In this document: one piece after another, positions 8,406 through 15,650 of the stretch
Layout of the letters: every line of letters starts with the position of its first letter
How positions within the stretch are numbered: position 1 is the stretch's first letter
From: an uncultured Roseburia sp.
GTDB taxonomy: Bacteria; Bacillota; Clostridia; Lachnospirales; Lachnospiraceae
Direction: 5' to 3'
Assembly: GCA_947573605.1 (NCBI GenBank)
Contig: CANPGM010000030.1
Location: forward strand, 1-42,821
Length of the DNA stretch: 42,821 nt
The notes under the pieces: generated by a model
Told to the model about the DNA's origin: nothing
Database searches by the model: none
The model's input: only the letters and a program-made list of their open reading frames with translations
Made by a program: the position numbers and the translations under genes

Positions 8406-8452
8406 TTGTCAAAAAAGCTCGAATTGTTACTTAAATTTTACTTTTTTGACAA
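8406..8452. repeat. 12-bp perfect inverted repeat upstream of the hybrid kinase
   Basis: TTGTCAAAAAAG (8406-8417) and CTTTTTTGACAA (8441-8452) are perfect complements separated by 23 nt, within 65 nt of the kinase start. It could be an operator for a dimeric regulator or an RNA hairpin in the leader. The kinase RBS AAGGAT lies just downstream on the minus strand. Confidence 0.5.
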
Positions 8453-8527
8453 TTTATTTAATATTCAGGTAACTTTTATTCGGATTTTCATCTTATGTAA
8501 AATATGACTGTCTTGTTTTCATTCAGA

Positions 8528-8570
8528 TAAAAAATCCCTTGCATTTTATTATATAAAAAACACAAGGGAG
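8528..8570 (-). terminator. Terminator of the ABC operon
   Basis: On the minus strand TCCCTTG (8569-8563) and CAAGGGA (8541-8535) form a stem followed by TTTTTT. It lies 27 nt after the ATPase gene and closes the operon that begins with the tandem paralogues. Confidence 0.8.
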
Positions 8571-8596
8571 TGTAAATGTTTTTCCATCTTTGAATG

Positions 8597-9226
8597 TTAC
8601 TTTATCTTTTCGATCCGTCCATGTTCCATTTCGAAAACTTCATCGCACAGAATACTGATATCTTCCCTGTTATGGCTTGCTAAAAGAATCATTTTTTTCT
8701 GATTCTTTAATTCCAGCAATAACTGCAGAATCTCATCTACACCTTTTTTATCCAAACCATTCATAGGTTCGTCTAAAATATAAATGTCCGGTTTCTCCAT
8801 AATTGCCTGAGCAAGCGCTAAGCGCTGACGCATTCCGAGAGAATATTCCCGAACTTTCTTTTTTGACTTTGGATCAAGTCCTAACTGAACCATAACCTCC
8901 TCAATTATTTTATTTTCGCGTTTGTGATTTAACAAATATAGAAATTCCAGATTTTTCTTTCCTGTTTCATTTCTGATAAATGCAGGTTCTTCAATAATGA
9001 TTCCGGCGTTTCGAATCATCTGGTCTCCCATCTTTTCACCGTTTATGACAATCGTTCCGGAATCGGGCTTTAAGAGGCCGCAAATGCATTTAAACAAAAC
9101 GGTTTTTCCGGAGCCGTTGTATCCGACAAAACCGTATATTTTTCCCGGCTCGCAGTCAAAGCTTATCCGGTCCAGTACAACATGGTTTTTAAACTTTTTT
9201 GTAACGTTATTGACAGAAATTGACAC
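8597..9226 (-). CDS. ABC transporter ATP-binding protein
   Basis: This is the energy-coupling subunit of a small ABC-2 exporter. Walker A is GYNGSGKT (35-42), the signature is the variant YSLGMRQ (128-134), Walker B is YILDEP (149-154) and the switch histidine is H185 in ASHNRED. At 209 aa it is short for the class. The Q-loop region reads IIIEEPAF. The ATPase is the last gene of the operon, 16 nt after the second permease. Such one-ATPase/two-permease sets include bacteriocin-immunity (LanFEG-like) and BcrAB-like exporters; that comparison is by layout only and the substrate is unknown. Confidence 0.93.
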   Translation of the reverse strand: MSISVNNVTKKFKNHVVLDRISFDCEPGKIYGFVGYNGSGKTVLFKCICGLLKPDSGTIVINGEKMGDQMIRNAGIIIEEPAFIRNETGKKNLEFLYLLNHKRENKIIEEVMVQLGLDPKSKKKVREYSLGMRQRLALAQAIMEKPDIYILDEPMNGLDKKGVDEILQLLLELKNQKKMILLASHNREDISILCDEVFEMEHGRIEKIK

Positions 9227-9242
9227 GTATTCTTTACTCCTT

Positions 9243-10061
9243 TTATTTATTTGATTCCCGATCCATCCAGTCGCTTCCTCTTAACCTTATCTGGCTCATC
9301 ACAGCGAGCAAAAAAATCAAAAACAGATAAGCCGTATAAATATAGATCAAATCCGGCTTGTCGTTATCATATCCAAACCTCCAGTGAATCGTTTCAATCC
9401 ATGAAAAAGGAGAAAAAATATCCTTTCCGATTCCCGCTTTTCCGATAAAAGAAGGAAGGAAAACCATTACCACAATCATCGCATATGCCCAGATGCGCGG
9501 CAAAAACAGACTGACGGTGTATAAAATCATTCCAATCAGTATAAATGCAAGCGTATCGATAAGGAATATATGGAACTGCAGCAAATAAGGAGTGTATTCA
9601 CTCATAGCCTGCTGATTTATCATCAGCCCTCCTTGTCTGTTTACTGCAAATGATTGAAAAAGGCTCCCCCATTCATTTGAAAAATTTATTGCGGGTAAGG
9701 CGATCAGTATACTTAATATTGTCAGAATCGCACTTAAAAGCAAACCGCAGACACAGATATAGCCGATGTTCCGATAACCCCATTTCGTTTTTCCGGTTCT
9801 TAAAACCACATACATCTCATCCTGATTCATAAAAGGAACATTGGAAAAAAAACAGGCGGCGCTAAGCAGCATTATTTTGTCGAAATAAAAATCATTTTGT
9901 AAATGAGGCAGCACACAAGCCGCATCTTTCAATTGCAGAGCCATTGCCGAAGAACGATAAGGATACAAAGACATATCGAGCATAAAGATCCATACCATCA
10001 GCAACGTAAGTGTCCGAACCGACCAAAATCTGTTTATCGTTTGTTTGATAACTGTTTTCAT
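9243..10061 (-). CDS. ABC-2 type permease, second membrane subunit
   Basis: This is a polytopic membrane protein of 272 aa with about six hydrophobic helices: one near residue 17, one at 65-80, one at 100-125, and three more after residue 160. It has no recognisable enzymatic motif. It lies between the first permease (2 nt upstream) and the ATPase, so it is the second membrane half of the exporter. Its sequence is divergent from the first permease, suggesting a heterodimeric channel. Assignment rests on topology and context more than on a family motif. Confidence 0.75.
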   Translation of the reverse strand: MKTVIKQTINRFWSVRTLTLLMVWIFMLDMSLYPYRSSAMALQLKDAACVLPHLQNDFYFDKIMLLSAACFFSNVPFMNQDEMYVVLRTGKTKWGYRNIGYICVCGLLLSAILTILSILIALPAINFSNEWGSLFQSFAVNRQGGLMINQQAMSEYTPYLLQFHIFLIDTLAFILIGMILYTVSLFLPRIWAYAMIVVMVFLPSFIGKAGIGKDIFSPFSWIETIHWRFGYDNDKPDLIYIYTAYLFLIFLLAVMSQIRLRGSDWMDRESNK

Positions 10062-10063
10062 TT

Positions 10064-10840
10064 TTACTTTTCGATTTCCTTTTTTACCTTAGACTGAATC
10101 ATGATCCCTATTATACAGACAAAGAACAGCGCAAATCCGGCTGCGTATAAAAAATTGAATACCGGATGAAAAAACAAGTTTCCGCTTCCCATATAAATTC
10201 CGTTTATATTAAAGAGGGAAATATCTCCGAATATTCTGCCAAAATAATTGATCCAGAAATAATATCCGATAACCGGAATACATATCGCAAACATTTTATT
10301 TCTTACATAAAGCGACAGCCACATGGAAAAAACAGATAAAATGCCGCATAATAATCCCATTCTTACTGCCGTAAAGAATAAGTACAGTACTATCTGTCTC
10401 TGGTTGATAAAGATTCCGAAACAATCGGAATCAATTTCATTTCTGGCCAGATTGTCTGTTTCGGATAAAAACGGCACATTACATCTTGCAATCAGGGAAA
10501 ACAGCATGACGCCCGCCGTAATTGCAAAAACCGAACCAAAAAAACAGACCAGTATTTTGGACCAGACGTAGGAATTTATTTTTCCCCGCTGCACCATGAG
10601 CGTCCAGTATTTCTGTTCCGCATCTTCTACCAGAGCATTGGCGTATGCAGACGCTCCGAACGCAAACATTAAAATCAGGATACTGTAAAGCTTTAAACCA
10701 AAAAGTATGGAAAATACATCTTCGCTGCCCCAAACTTCTACCCAACCGATTAGAAAAACAAAAACCACGCCGCAAATTGCTATTTTCAAGGATCTTGATG
10801 TAAACATTCTGTATAAGTCTGTTTTTAAATATTTTGTCAT
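10064..10840 (-). CDS. ABC-2 type permease, first membrane subunit
   Basis: A 258-aa membrane protein starting MTKYLKTDLYRMF, a start typical of Bacillota ABC-2 permeases, with about six predicted transmembrane segments and a lysine-rich end (QSKVKKEIEK). The ATG at 10840 overlaps the stop of the upstream paralogue as ATGA, indicating translational coupling. The open frame continues upstream to 10996, but that part is out of frame inside the upstream gene and carries no hydrophobic or family signal, so the short start is preferred. It forms the exporter with the next two genes; the cargo is unknown. Confidence 0.82.
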   Translation of the reverse strand: MTKYLKTDLYRMFTSRSLKIAICGVVFVFLIGWVEVWGSEDVFSILFGLKLYSILILMFAFGASAYANALVEDAEQKYWTLMVQRGKINSYVWSKILVCFFGSVFAITAGVMLFSLIARCNVPFLSETDNLARNEIDSDCFGIFINQRQIVLYLFFTAVRMGLLCGILSVFSMWLSLYVRNKMFAICIPVIGYYFWINYFGRIFGDISLFNINGIYMGSGNLFFHPVFNFLYAAGFALFFVCIIGIMIQSKVKKEIEK

Positions 10841-12021
10841 AAACCATATTCCATTTCGTATACTTCTTCCGCCGTTACGGCATGAATCGAAAGATAGATC
10901 GGCCTTGAAAATTCGCGTTCTATCGTGCATAGCCAAATCGGAATCACTTCCATCTCTTCTTTTCCGACATCTTTTGGATAGAGCATAAGCCGACATTCCG
11001 TAACTTCCATTTTATGTTCCTGTTTTACATTAGCGTATTTTTGGTCAATCGTTTCCATGATTTTATCAAATGACATCAATGTAATTTTCTGATCGGTTTT
11101 TTGAAAATCATACCAGTATATCAAATCGATCAAACGAAAACCGGCATCCGTGCAATACAGATTCAAAGAAGCTTTCGATGTCTCATCTTCTTCCGTTAAA
11201 CTGGCTGTTGTTCTGCGGCAAAAAACAGGAAGTCCCTGATATCCCTGTATCAAAATATAGTAATAACCTTCGTCCGCAGTACTCCAGAAAGGATTTTTTT
11301 CATCTTCTCGTTTCAGACCCGCCTGAAACAATATTTCTTCCTGTTTCTGTAAGGACTCCAAATCCAGACTGTATTCCGAGATCATAATACAATCGTCTAT
11401 CAATAGATCAAGTTCGGACAAACTACGGGAAATATTTTTCCAGTTTTCCTCTCTGCTTTCAAACGGCAAATCCGAGTCTTTGGAAAATGTCTGATCAGCG
11501 GGCAAAACATATTCGTTATTTACAAAATTCTGGGATAAATTTATATAATGCATATTATTTACACAATAAAGCAAATGATTTTCCCCAATATAGAGCGTTT
11601 CTTCATTTCCTTTTACACAATTTATCCGTGTTCCGATTTCACCGTTTCTTGTTTCTGCGTCTTCATATTCGGATATTTCCCAGTTTTCACTGTCAACCTG
11701 AAAAAAATCCATCCATTTCTGCGGATCCGGCTTTCTTAGAACCGCCGTGCATTGATAGAATTGATTCCTGTCAAAATCTTTGCCTACTGTAATATCTGCA
11801 TTATAAGAGAATACGTCGCTTACTTCTCTCTCCACTCTTGTCGGAAATTCTGACGATATTTCAATATTGTTTTTTTCTTCCTCTGTGACTTCTGCAAAGT
11901 CGGATTCTGCAGGAGGTTCATAAACTGCCTGATAGGGAAGATGCGTCTGACGCCAGAGAATACCGATAGCCACCGTACAAATAAGAAAAATAATAACAAT
12001 TTTTACTACTTTCAATTTCAT
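10837..12021 (-). CDS. Membrane-anchored protein of a three-copy tandem family, copy 1
   Basis: I do not recognise this family. The 394-aa protein has an N-terminal membrane anchor (about residues 5-24) followed by HLPYQAVYEPP and a roughly 370-residue domain expected outside the cell. Shared landmarks with the next two genes are FPTRVEREVSD, FSYNADI, FYQCTAVLRKPDPQ, WMDFFQVDSE, a central SLDLESLQKQEE, FDFQKTDQKIT-type and the C-terminal YLSIHAVTAEEVYEMEY. There is no lipobox. SD AGGAT precedes ATG 12021. It is coupled by ATGA to the permease. Possible roles are a substrate-binding, immunity or sensor partner of the ABC exporter; none is shown by sequence alone. Confidence 0.85.
   Translation of the reverse strand: MKLKVVKIVIIFLICTVAIGILWRQTHLPYQAVYEPPAESDFAEVTEEEKNNIEISSEFPTRVEREVSDVFSYNADITVGKDFDRNQFYQCTAVLRKPDPQKWMDFFQVDSENWEISEYEDAETRNGEIGTRINCVKGNEETLYIGENHLLYCVNNMHYINLSQNFVNNEYVLPADQTFSKDSDLPFESREENWKNISRSLSELDLLIDDCIMISEYSLDLESLQKQEEILFQAGLKREDEKNPFWSTADEGYYYILIQGYQGLPVFCRRTTASLTEEDETSKASLNLYCTDAGFRLIDLIYWYDFQKTDQKITLMSFDKIMETIDQKYANVKQEHKMEVTECRLMLYPKDVGKEEMEVIPIWLCTIEREFSRPIYLSIHAVTAEEVYEMEYGL
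11228..11493. repeat. Near-identical 266-bp tract, copy 1
   Basis: This tract aligns without gaps to 12444-12709 (constant offset 1216) with one difference seen (AACC versus AGCC near 11267). Flanking sequence in the same two genes is clearly more divergent. It is the signature of recent gene conversion or recombination between copies 1 and 2. Confidence 0.85.
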
Positions 12022-12043
12022 ATTTCTAATCCTAATTCGTTAC

Positions 12044-13237
12044 TTACCAAATTCCGGTAAAATATTCCATTTCGTATACTTCTTCCGCCGTTACGGCATG
12101 AATCGAAAGATAGATTGGTCTTGACAAACCTCTTTCTATGGTGCACAGCCAAATCGGAATCACTTCCATTTCTTTTTTTCCCGTATCGTTCGGATAAAGC
12201 ATAAGCCGACATTCCGTAACTTCCAGTTTCTGTTCCTGTTTTACGTTAGCGTATTTTTGATCAATCGTTTCCATGATTTTTTCAAATGGAGCCAATGTTA
12301 TTTTCTGATCGGTTTTTTGAAAATCAAACCAATACCTCAAATCTATCATGCGAAATCCGGCATCGGTATAATATAAATTGAGTGAAGATTTTGACAGTTC
12401 ATTTTCTTCTGACAAACCGGCTGTTGTTCTATGGCAAAATACGGGAAGTCCCTGATATCCCTGTATCAAAATATAGTAATAGCCTTCGTCCGCAGTACTC
12501 CAGAAAGGATTTTTTTCATCTTCTCGTTTCAGACCCGCCTGAAACAATATTTCTTCCTGTTTCTGTAAGGACTCCAAATCCAGACTGTATTCCGAGATCA
12601 TAATACAATCGTCTATCAATAGATCAAGTTCGGACAAACTACGGGAAATATTTTTCCAGTTTTCCTCTCTGCTTTCAAACGGCAAATCCGAGTCTTTGGA
12701 AAATGTCTGGTCGGCGGGCAGGACATATTCGTTTTTCGCAAAATTCTGAGATAAATTTGTATAATGCATATTATGTACATTATAAAGCACAAAATTTTTC
12801 CCAATATAGAGCGTTTCTTCATTTCCTTTTACACAATTTACTTGTGTTCCAATTTTCCTGTCTCTTGTATTTCCGTCCTCAGCTTCGGATATATTCCAGC
12901 TTTCACTGTCAACCTGAAAAAAATCCATCCATTGTTGCGGATCCGGCTTTCTTAGAACTGCCGTGCATTGATAGAATTGATTCCTGTCAAAATCTTTGCC
13001 TACTGTAATATCCGCATTATAAGAGAATACGTCGCTTACTTCTCTCTCGACTCTTGTCGGAAATTCTGCAGAAGATTCCTTATTCATTTTTTCTTCATCG
13101 AATGCTTCTTCAAATTCCAATTCTGCAGGCGGTTCGTAAACTGCCTGATAGGGAAGATGCGTCTGACGCCAGAGAATACTGATAAATAGTGCGGATACAA
13201 GGAAGAAAACGAATATTTTTATAATTCTTACTTTCAT
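12044..13237 (-). CDS. Membrane-anchored protein of a three-copy tandem family, copy 2
   Basis: This 397-aa protein is the closest paralogue of copy 1: same anchor, same HLPYQAVYEPPAE start of the outer domain, same C-terminal AVTAEEVYEMEY, then a short tail FTGIW. The strongest difference lies in residues 40-60 (acidic linker) and 120-165. Part of the gene is nearly identical in DNA to copy 1. It starts 36 nt after the stop of copy 3 and ends 22 nt before copy 1, so all three are one transcription unit. The RBS is weak (AAGAAGC), suggesting translation helped by upstream ribosomes. Function unknown. Confidence 0.85.
   Translation of the reverse strand: MKVRIIKIFVFFLVSALFISILWRQTHLPYQAVYEPPAELEFEEAFDEEKMNKESSAEFPTRVEREVSDVFSYNADITVGKDFDRNQFYQCTAVLRKPDPQQWMDFFQVDSESWNISEAEDGNTRDRKIGTQVNCVKGNEETLYIGKNFVLYNVHNMHYTNLSQNFAKNEYVLPADQTFSKDSDLPFESREENWKNISRSLSELDLLIDDCIMISEYSLDLESLQKQEEILFQAGLKREDEKNPFWSTADEGYYYILIQGYQGLPVFCHRTTAGLSEENELSKSSLNLYYTDAGFRMIDLRYWFDFQKTDQKITLAPFEKIMETIDQKYANVKQEQKLEVTECRLMLYPNDTGKKEMEVIPIWLCTIERGLSRPIYLSIHAVTAEEVYEMEYFTGIW
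12444..12709. repeat. Near-identical 266-bp tract, copy 2
   Basis: Partner of 11228-11493; see that entry for the comparison. Confidence 0.85.
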
Positions 13238-13273
13238 GCTTCTTGTTCTTTCTTTTTACATTACCTACTCTAT

Positions 13274-14473
13274 TCATGTATAATATTCCATTTCGTATAC
13301 TTCCTCCGCAGTAACGGCATGAATTGAAAGATAGATTGTTTTAAAATAAGGATCGTCGCTTTCTATTGTACATAGCCAGACTGGAAGAACTTCTAACTTT
13401 TCTTTTCCAATATTTTTAGGATAAAGCATAAGCCGACATTCCGTAACTATCATTTCATAATCCTGTTTCACACTACCATATTTTTTATCAATTGTTTCCA
13501 TGATTTTATCAAATGGAGCCAATGATATTTTCTGATCGGTTTTTTGAAAATCAAACCAATATTCCAGCCATATTCTGCGAATTCCAGCCTCTGTACAATA
13601 AATTTCTATAGCAGAAGTCGTTCTGTCATCTTCTTTTTCCCACTTTGCCGTAGATTCGTATTTGAATATAGGAAGTCCCTGATATTCCTGCATTAAAAAA
13701 TAATAATATCCTTCATCCCTGCTGTTCCACAAAGGATTTTTTTCTTCTGCACGAAAATTACCGTCTAAAAATCTTACTTCTTCCTGTTCTTGTAATGTAT
13801 TCAAATCCAGACTGTACACTGAGATAACAACACTTTCATCTAAAAATATATCAAGTTTGGATAGATTTTCTTTCAGGTAATTCCAATTTTCTTCTCTGTT
13901 TTCAAATGGCAAATCCGAATCTTTGGAAAACAGGTCGTTATTTTTCGTCGGACTATATAGATTTTGATTAAAAGTATGATTAATATATTTCATATCATCT
14001 ACAGCGTACAACACATTGTCCCATCCAATATAAAGTACATCTCCTGTTTTAGAAAAACAGTCAATTTCCTTTTTCAAGCCCCCATGCCTTGTACCACCCG
14101 TTTCTTTTTCGGATATTTCCCAGTTTTCACTGTCAACCTGAAAAAAATCCATCCATTTCTGCGGATCGGGCTTTCTTAGAACTGCCGTACATTGATAGAA
14201 TTGATTCTTGTCAAATTTATCCCCAACTATGATATCTGCATTATAAGAAAAATCTTCACTTACTTCTCTCTCCACTCTCTTTGGAAATTCTACCGGTAAT
14301 TCGTCAATGTTTTTTTTATTAATACTATCTTCCTTACTTTCTATTACAGTGTCCAAATTATATGATTTTTCATAAACTGAATAATATGGAAGATGAGTCC
14401 GATACCACAAAATACCAAGTAAAATAAAACAAATAAAAAAGAAAGCAGAAATTTTTATTATTTTTATTTTCAT
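13274..14473 (-). CDS. Membrane-anchored protein of a three-copy tandem family, copy 3
   Basis: This is the first gene of the paralogue/ABC operon and the most divergent of the three copies (399 aa). It has an anchor at about residues 5-24 followed by HLPYYSVYEKSYN, a longer acidic/Asn linker, then the shared landmarks FPKRVEREVS, FSYNADI, FYQCTAVLRKPDPQKWMDFF and the C-terminal TIYLSIHAVTAEEVYEMEY. It lacks the near-identical tract shared by copies 1 and 2, so it did not take part in that conversion. The RBS is poor; the upstream region 14474-14644 is AT-rich and shows only short imperfect repeats. No family name recognised. Confidence 0.83.
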   Translation of the reverse strand: MKIKIIKISAFFFICFILLGILWYRTHLPYYSVYEKSYNLDTVIESKEDSINKKNIDELPVEFPKRVEREVSEDFSYNADIIVGDKFDKNQFYQCTAVLRKPDPQKWMDFFQVDSENWEISEKETGGTRHGGLKKEIDCFSKTGDVLYIGWDNVLYAVDDMKYINHTFNQNLYSPTKNNDLFSKDSDLPFENREENWNYLKENLSKLDIFLDESVVISVYSLDLNTLQEQEEVRFLDGNFRAEEKNPLWNSRDEGYYYFLMQEYQGLPIFKYESTAKWEKEDDRTTSAIEIYCTEAGIRRIWLEYWFDFQKTDQKISLAPFDKIMETIDKKYGSVKQDYEMIVTECRLMLYPKNIGKEKLEVLPVWLCTIESDDPYFKTIYLSIHAVTAEEVYEMEYYT

Positions 14474-14644
14474 ATTTTTTTATCACTACTAGATTAGACA
14501 AATTAGTTTATGGATTACCTAGTTGTTAGATAGATCTCATAGCCATAATTCCTAAAATATTTATTTTTAAATATCTCTTTTTATTAGACTATCTAATTTT
14601 TAAAATAATATTGAGATTTGGCGGTCTTATATATAACAATTTAT

Positions 14645-15073
14645 TTACGACGTAAACCGACCTGAAATTACCATATAATGATCTACTCTATTATTTTCAT
14701 TACCAGAGACATATAACGTATATATTTGTCCTTTTCCTACTTCCATATTATATGGTGTTGCTCCGAAAGCGCCAGAAGAAGCTGTAAGAGCTACATAACC
14801 TCTATTTATTCGATATGGCTCTTCGTTATATGCCATTGCAATTGCTCTTACTTCTGTATCACTTAAACCATAACTTTTTGTTATTGTTAGATACCAGTTC
14901 TGTTCGTTATCCGCTTTACTGCTTGCTGCAACACCATACCAAACTTCTGTTCCAGCGTATCCGCGAAATGAAAAATTAGAAAATGTATCAGTATCTCCAT
15001 AAGTAACTGCGCTTGGCAGTATAACCATAGCTGTCAAAACCAGAGCAACTACGACATTTTTAAATTTCTTCAT
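14645..15073 (-). CDS. Small secreted protein of unknown function
   Basis: A 142-aa preprotein with a clear Sec signal peptide: MKKFKN, a hydrophobic core at about 8-22 and probable cleavage near residue 25 (TYGD). The mature part of about 117 residues is rich in Tyr, Ser, Gly and Asn, has no cysteine, and alternates like a beta-sandwich; it ends ISGRFTS. It resembles in general style small secreted proteins seen beside bacteriocin-type ABC transporters, but I cannot assign a family. It precedes the paralogue/ABC operon by 171 nt on the same strand and is the best candidate for the effector or exported product of the island. The upstream region has a 14-bp palindrome. Confidence 0.75.
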   Translation of the reverse strand: MKKFKNVVVALVLTAMVILPSAVTYGDTDTFSNFSFRGYAGTEVWYGVAASSKADNEQNWYLTITKSYGLSDTEVRAIAMAYNEEPYRINRGYVALTASSGAFGATPYNMEVGKGQIYTLYVSGNENNRVDHYMVISGRFTS

Positions 15074-15177
15074 TGTCTCATTTACCCCTTTCTATATTTT
15101 ATTATCATTTATTATTGAAAATCTTTCCATTTCTGATTACTTTCTTTAAAATCTGCACCTTCTTTCTGTCGCTTATT

Positions 15178-15191
15178 AAACGGCGCCGTTT
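15178..15191. promoter_or_regulatory. 14-bp perfect palindrome upstream of the secreted protein
   Basis: AAACGGCGCCGTTT is a perfect palindrome about 105 nt upstream of the secreted-protein start, in otherwise AT-rich sequence. Next to it, 15196-15225 is an imperfect hairpin (TTATC-A-rich arm pairing with GCTTTTGATAA, one bulge). It is a candidate operator for one of the adjacent HTH regulators. Confidence 0.4.
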
Positions 15192-15273
15192 CTATTATCA
15201 AAAAGCTTTGTCTGCTTTTGATAATTCGATTGATTTTTTGTCAGATTTTATTATAAACATCGATAATATAAAA

Positions 15274-15321
15274 CACCACGTCAAAATCGGAAAATCGACA
15301 TTTTCCGATTTTGGCGTGGTG
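15274..15321. repeat. 22-bp hairpin with 4-nt loop
   Basis: Positions 15274-15295 pair with 15300-15321 along 22 bp with a single G-U/A-C discrepancy and the loop CGAC. On the minus strand it is followed by a TTTTATATTAT run, so it could terminate a minus-strand (antisense) transcript. No gene ends there. Together with the palindrome it is the only structure in the 427-nt gap 15074-15500 besides the peptide promoter region, in which I see no convincing -35 element. Confidence 0.7.
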
Positions 15322-15348
15322 CTTCGTGTTTCTTCATAGTAAGATATG

Positions 15349-15364
15349 TGCATTGAGAGATGCA
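15349..15364. promoter_or_regulatory. Operator-like inverted repeat upstream of the peptide gene
   Basis: TGCAT, six nt, ATGCA form a 16-nt dyad about 140 nt upstream of the peptide start. Size and symmetry recall PlcR-type boxes (TATGNANNNNTNCATA), but the sequence match is only partial. Confidence 0.25.
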
Positions 15365-15500
15365 AAGCAGATGTGCCGATAATCCAGGCCAGTAGCAAAT
15401 AAACTTCTTTCCGTCCTCATGGAACTGCAGTGCTTTATTAATCCAGCCGGGTCTTAATTTATATTGACCTGACGTAATCTAAACGAAAGGAACTAACCTT

Positions 15501-15650
15501 ATGAAAAATTTCTTTAAAAACTTTAAAAAAGTATTTACCACACTGCTGATTGCATCTTTAATTCTTTCAACAGTCCCGTCTGAACCGGACAATAACGCGA
15601 TAGATCCGTTATCAAGCGGTTTTCCTATTGGACCATTGGAACAAAATTAA
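15501..15650 (+). CDS. Secreted pro-peptide, candidate quorum-sensing pheromone precursor
   Basis: A 49-residue ORF not reported by length-limited gene finding. It has SD AAAGGA (15486-15491), nine nt, then ATG. The N-terminus MKNFFKNFKKVF is strongly positive, residues 12-24 (VFTTLLIASLILS) are hydrophobic like a Sec signal, and the remainder, about 24 residues, ends SSGFPIGPLEQN. This is the build of PapR, SHP and AimP precursors, whose C-terminal 5-10 residues are the signal. Its TAA (15648-15650) overlaps the stop codon (15647-15649) of the convergent XRE/TPR regulator. No strong sigma-A promoter is visible (only TATATT at 15460-15465), fitting activator-dependent expression. The pheromone role is inference; a candidate mature peptide lies within GFPIGPLEQN. 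Confidence 0.75.
   Translation: MKNFFKNFKKVFTTLLIASLILSTVPSEPDNNAIDPLSSGFPIGPLEQN

Noticed and set aside
10841-10996. 52-codon upstream extension of the first permease
   Set aside because: It lies out of frame inside the upstream paralogue and mirrors a similar shadow at 12018-12212 in the next copy; the ATGA-coupled start at 10840 is better.
12018-12212. 64-aa minus-strand ORF beginning MSAYALSERY
   Set aside because: It is a frame-shifted reading of the 3' end of copy 2, similar to the shadow in copy 1 because the genes are paralogous.
15198-15398. 66-aa minus-strand ORF between secreted protein and peptide
   Set aside because: Its middle is the 22-bp hairpin, there is no RBS, and no domain is visible.
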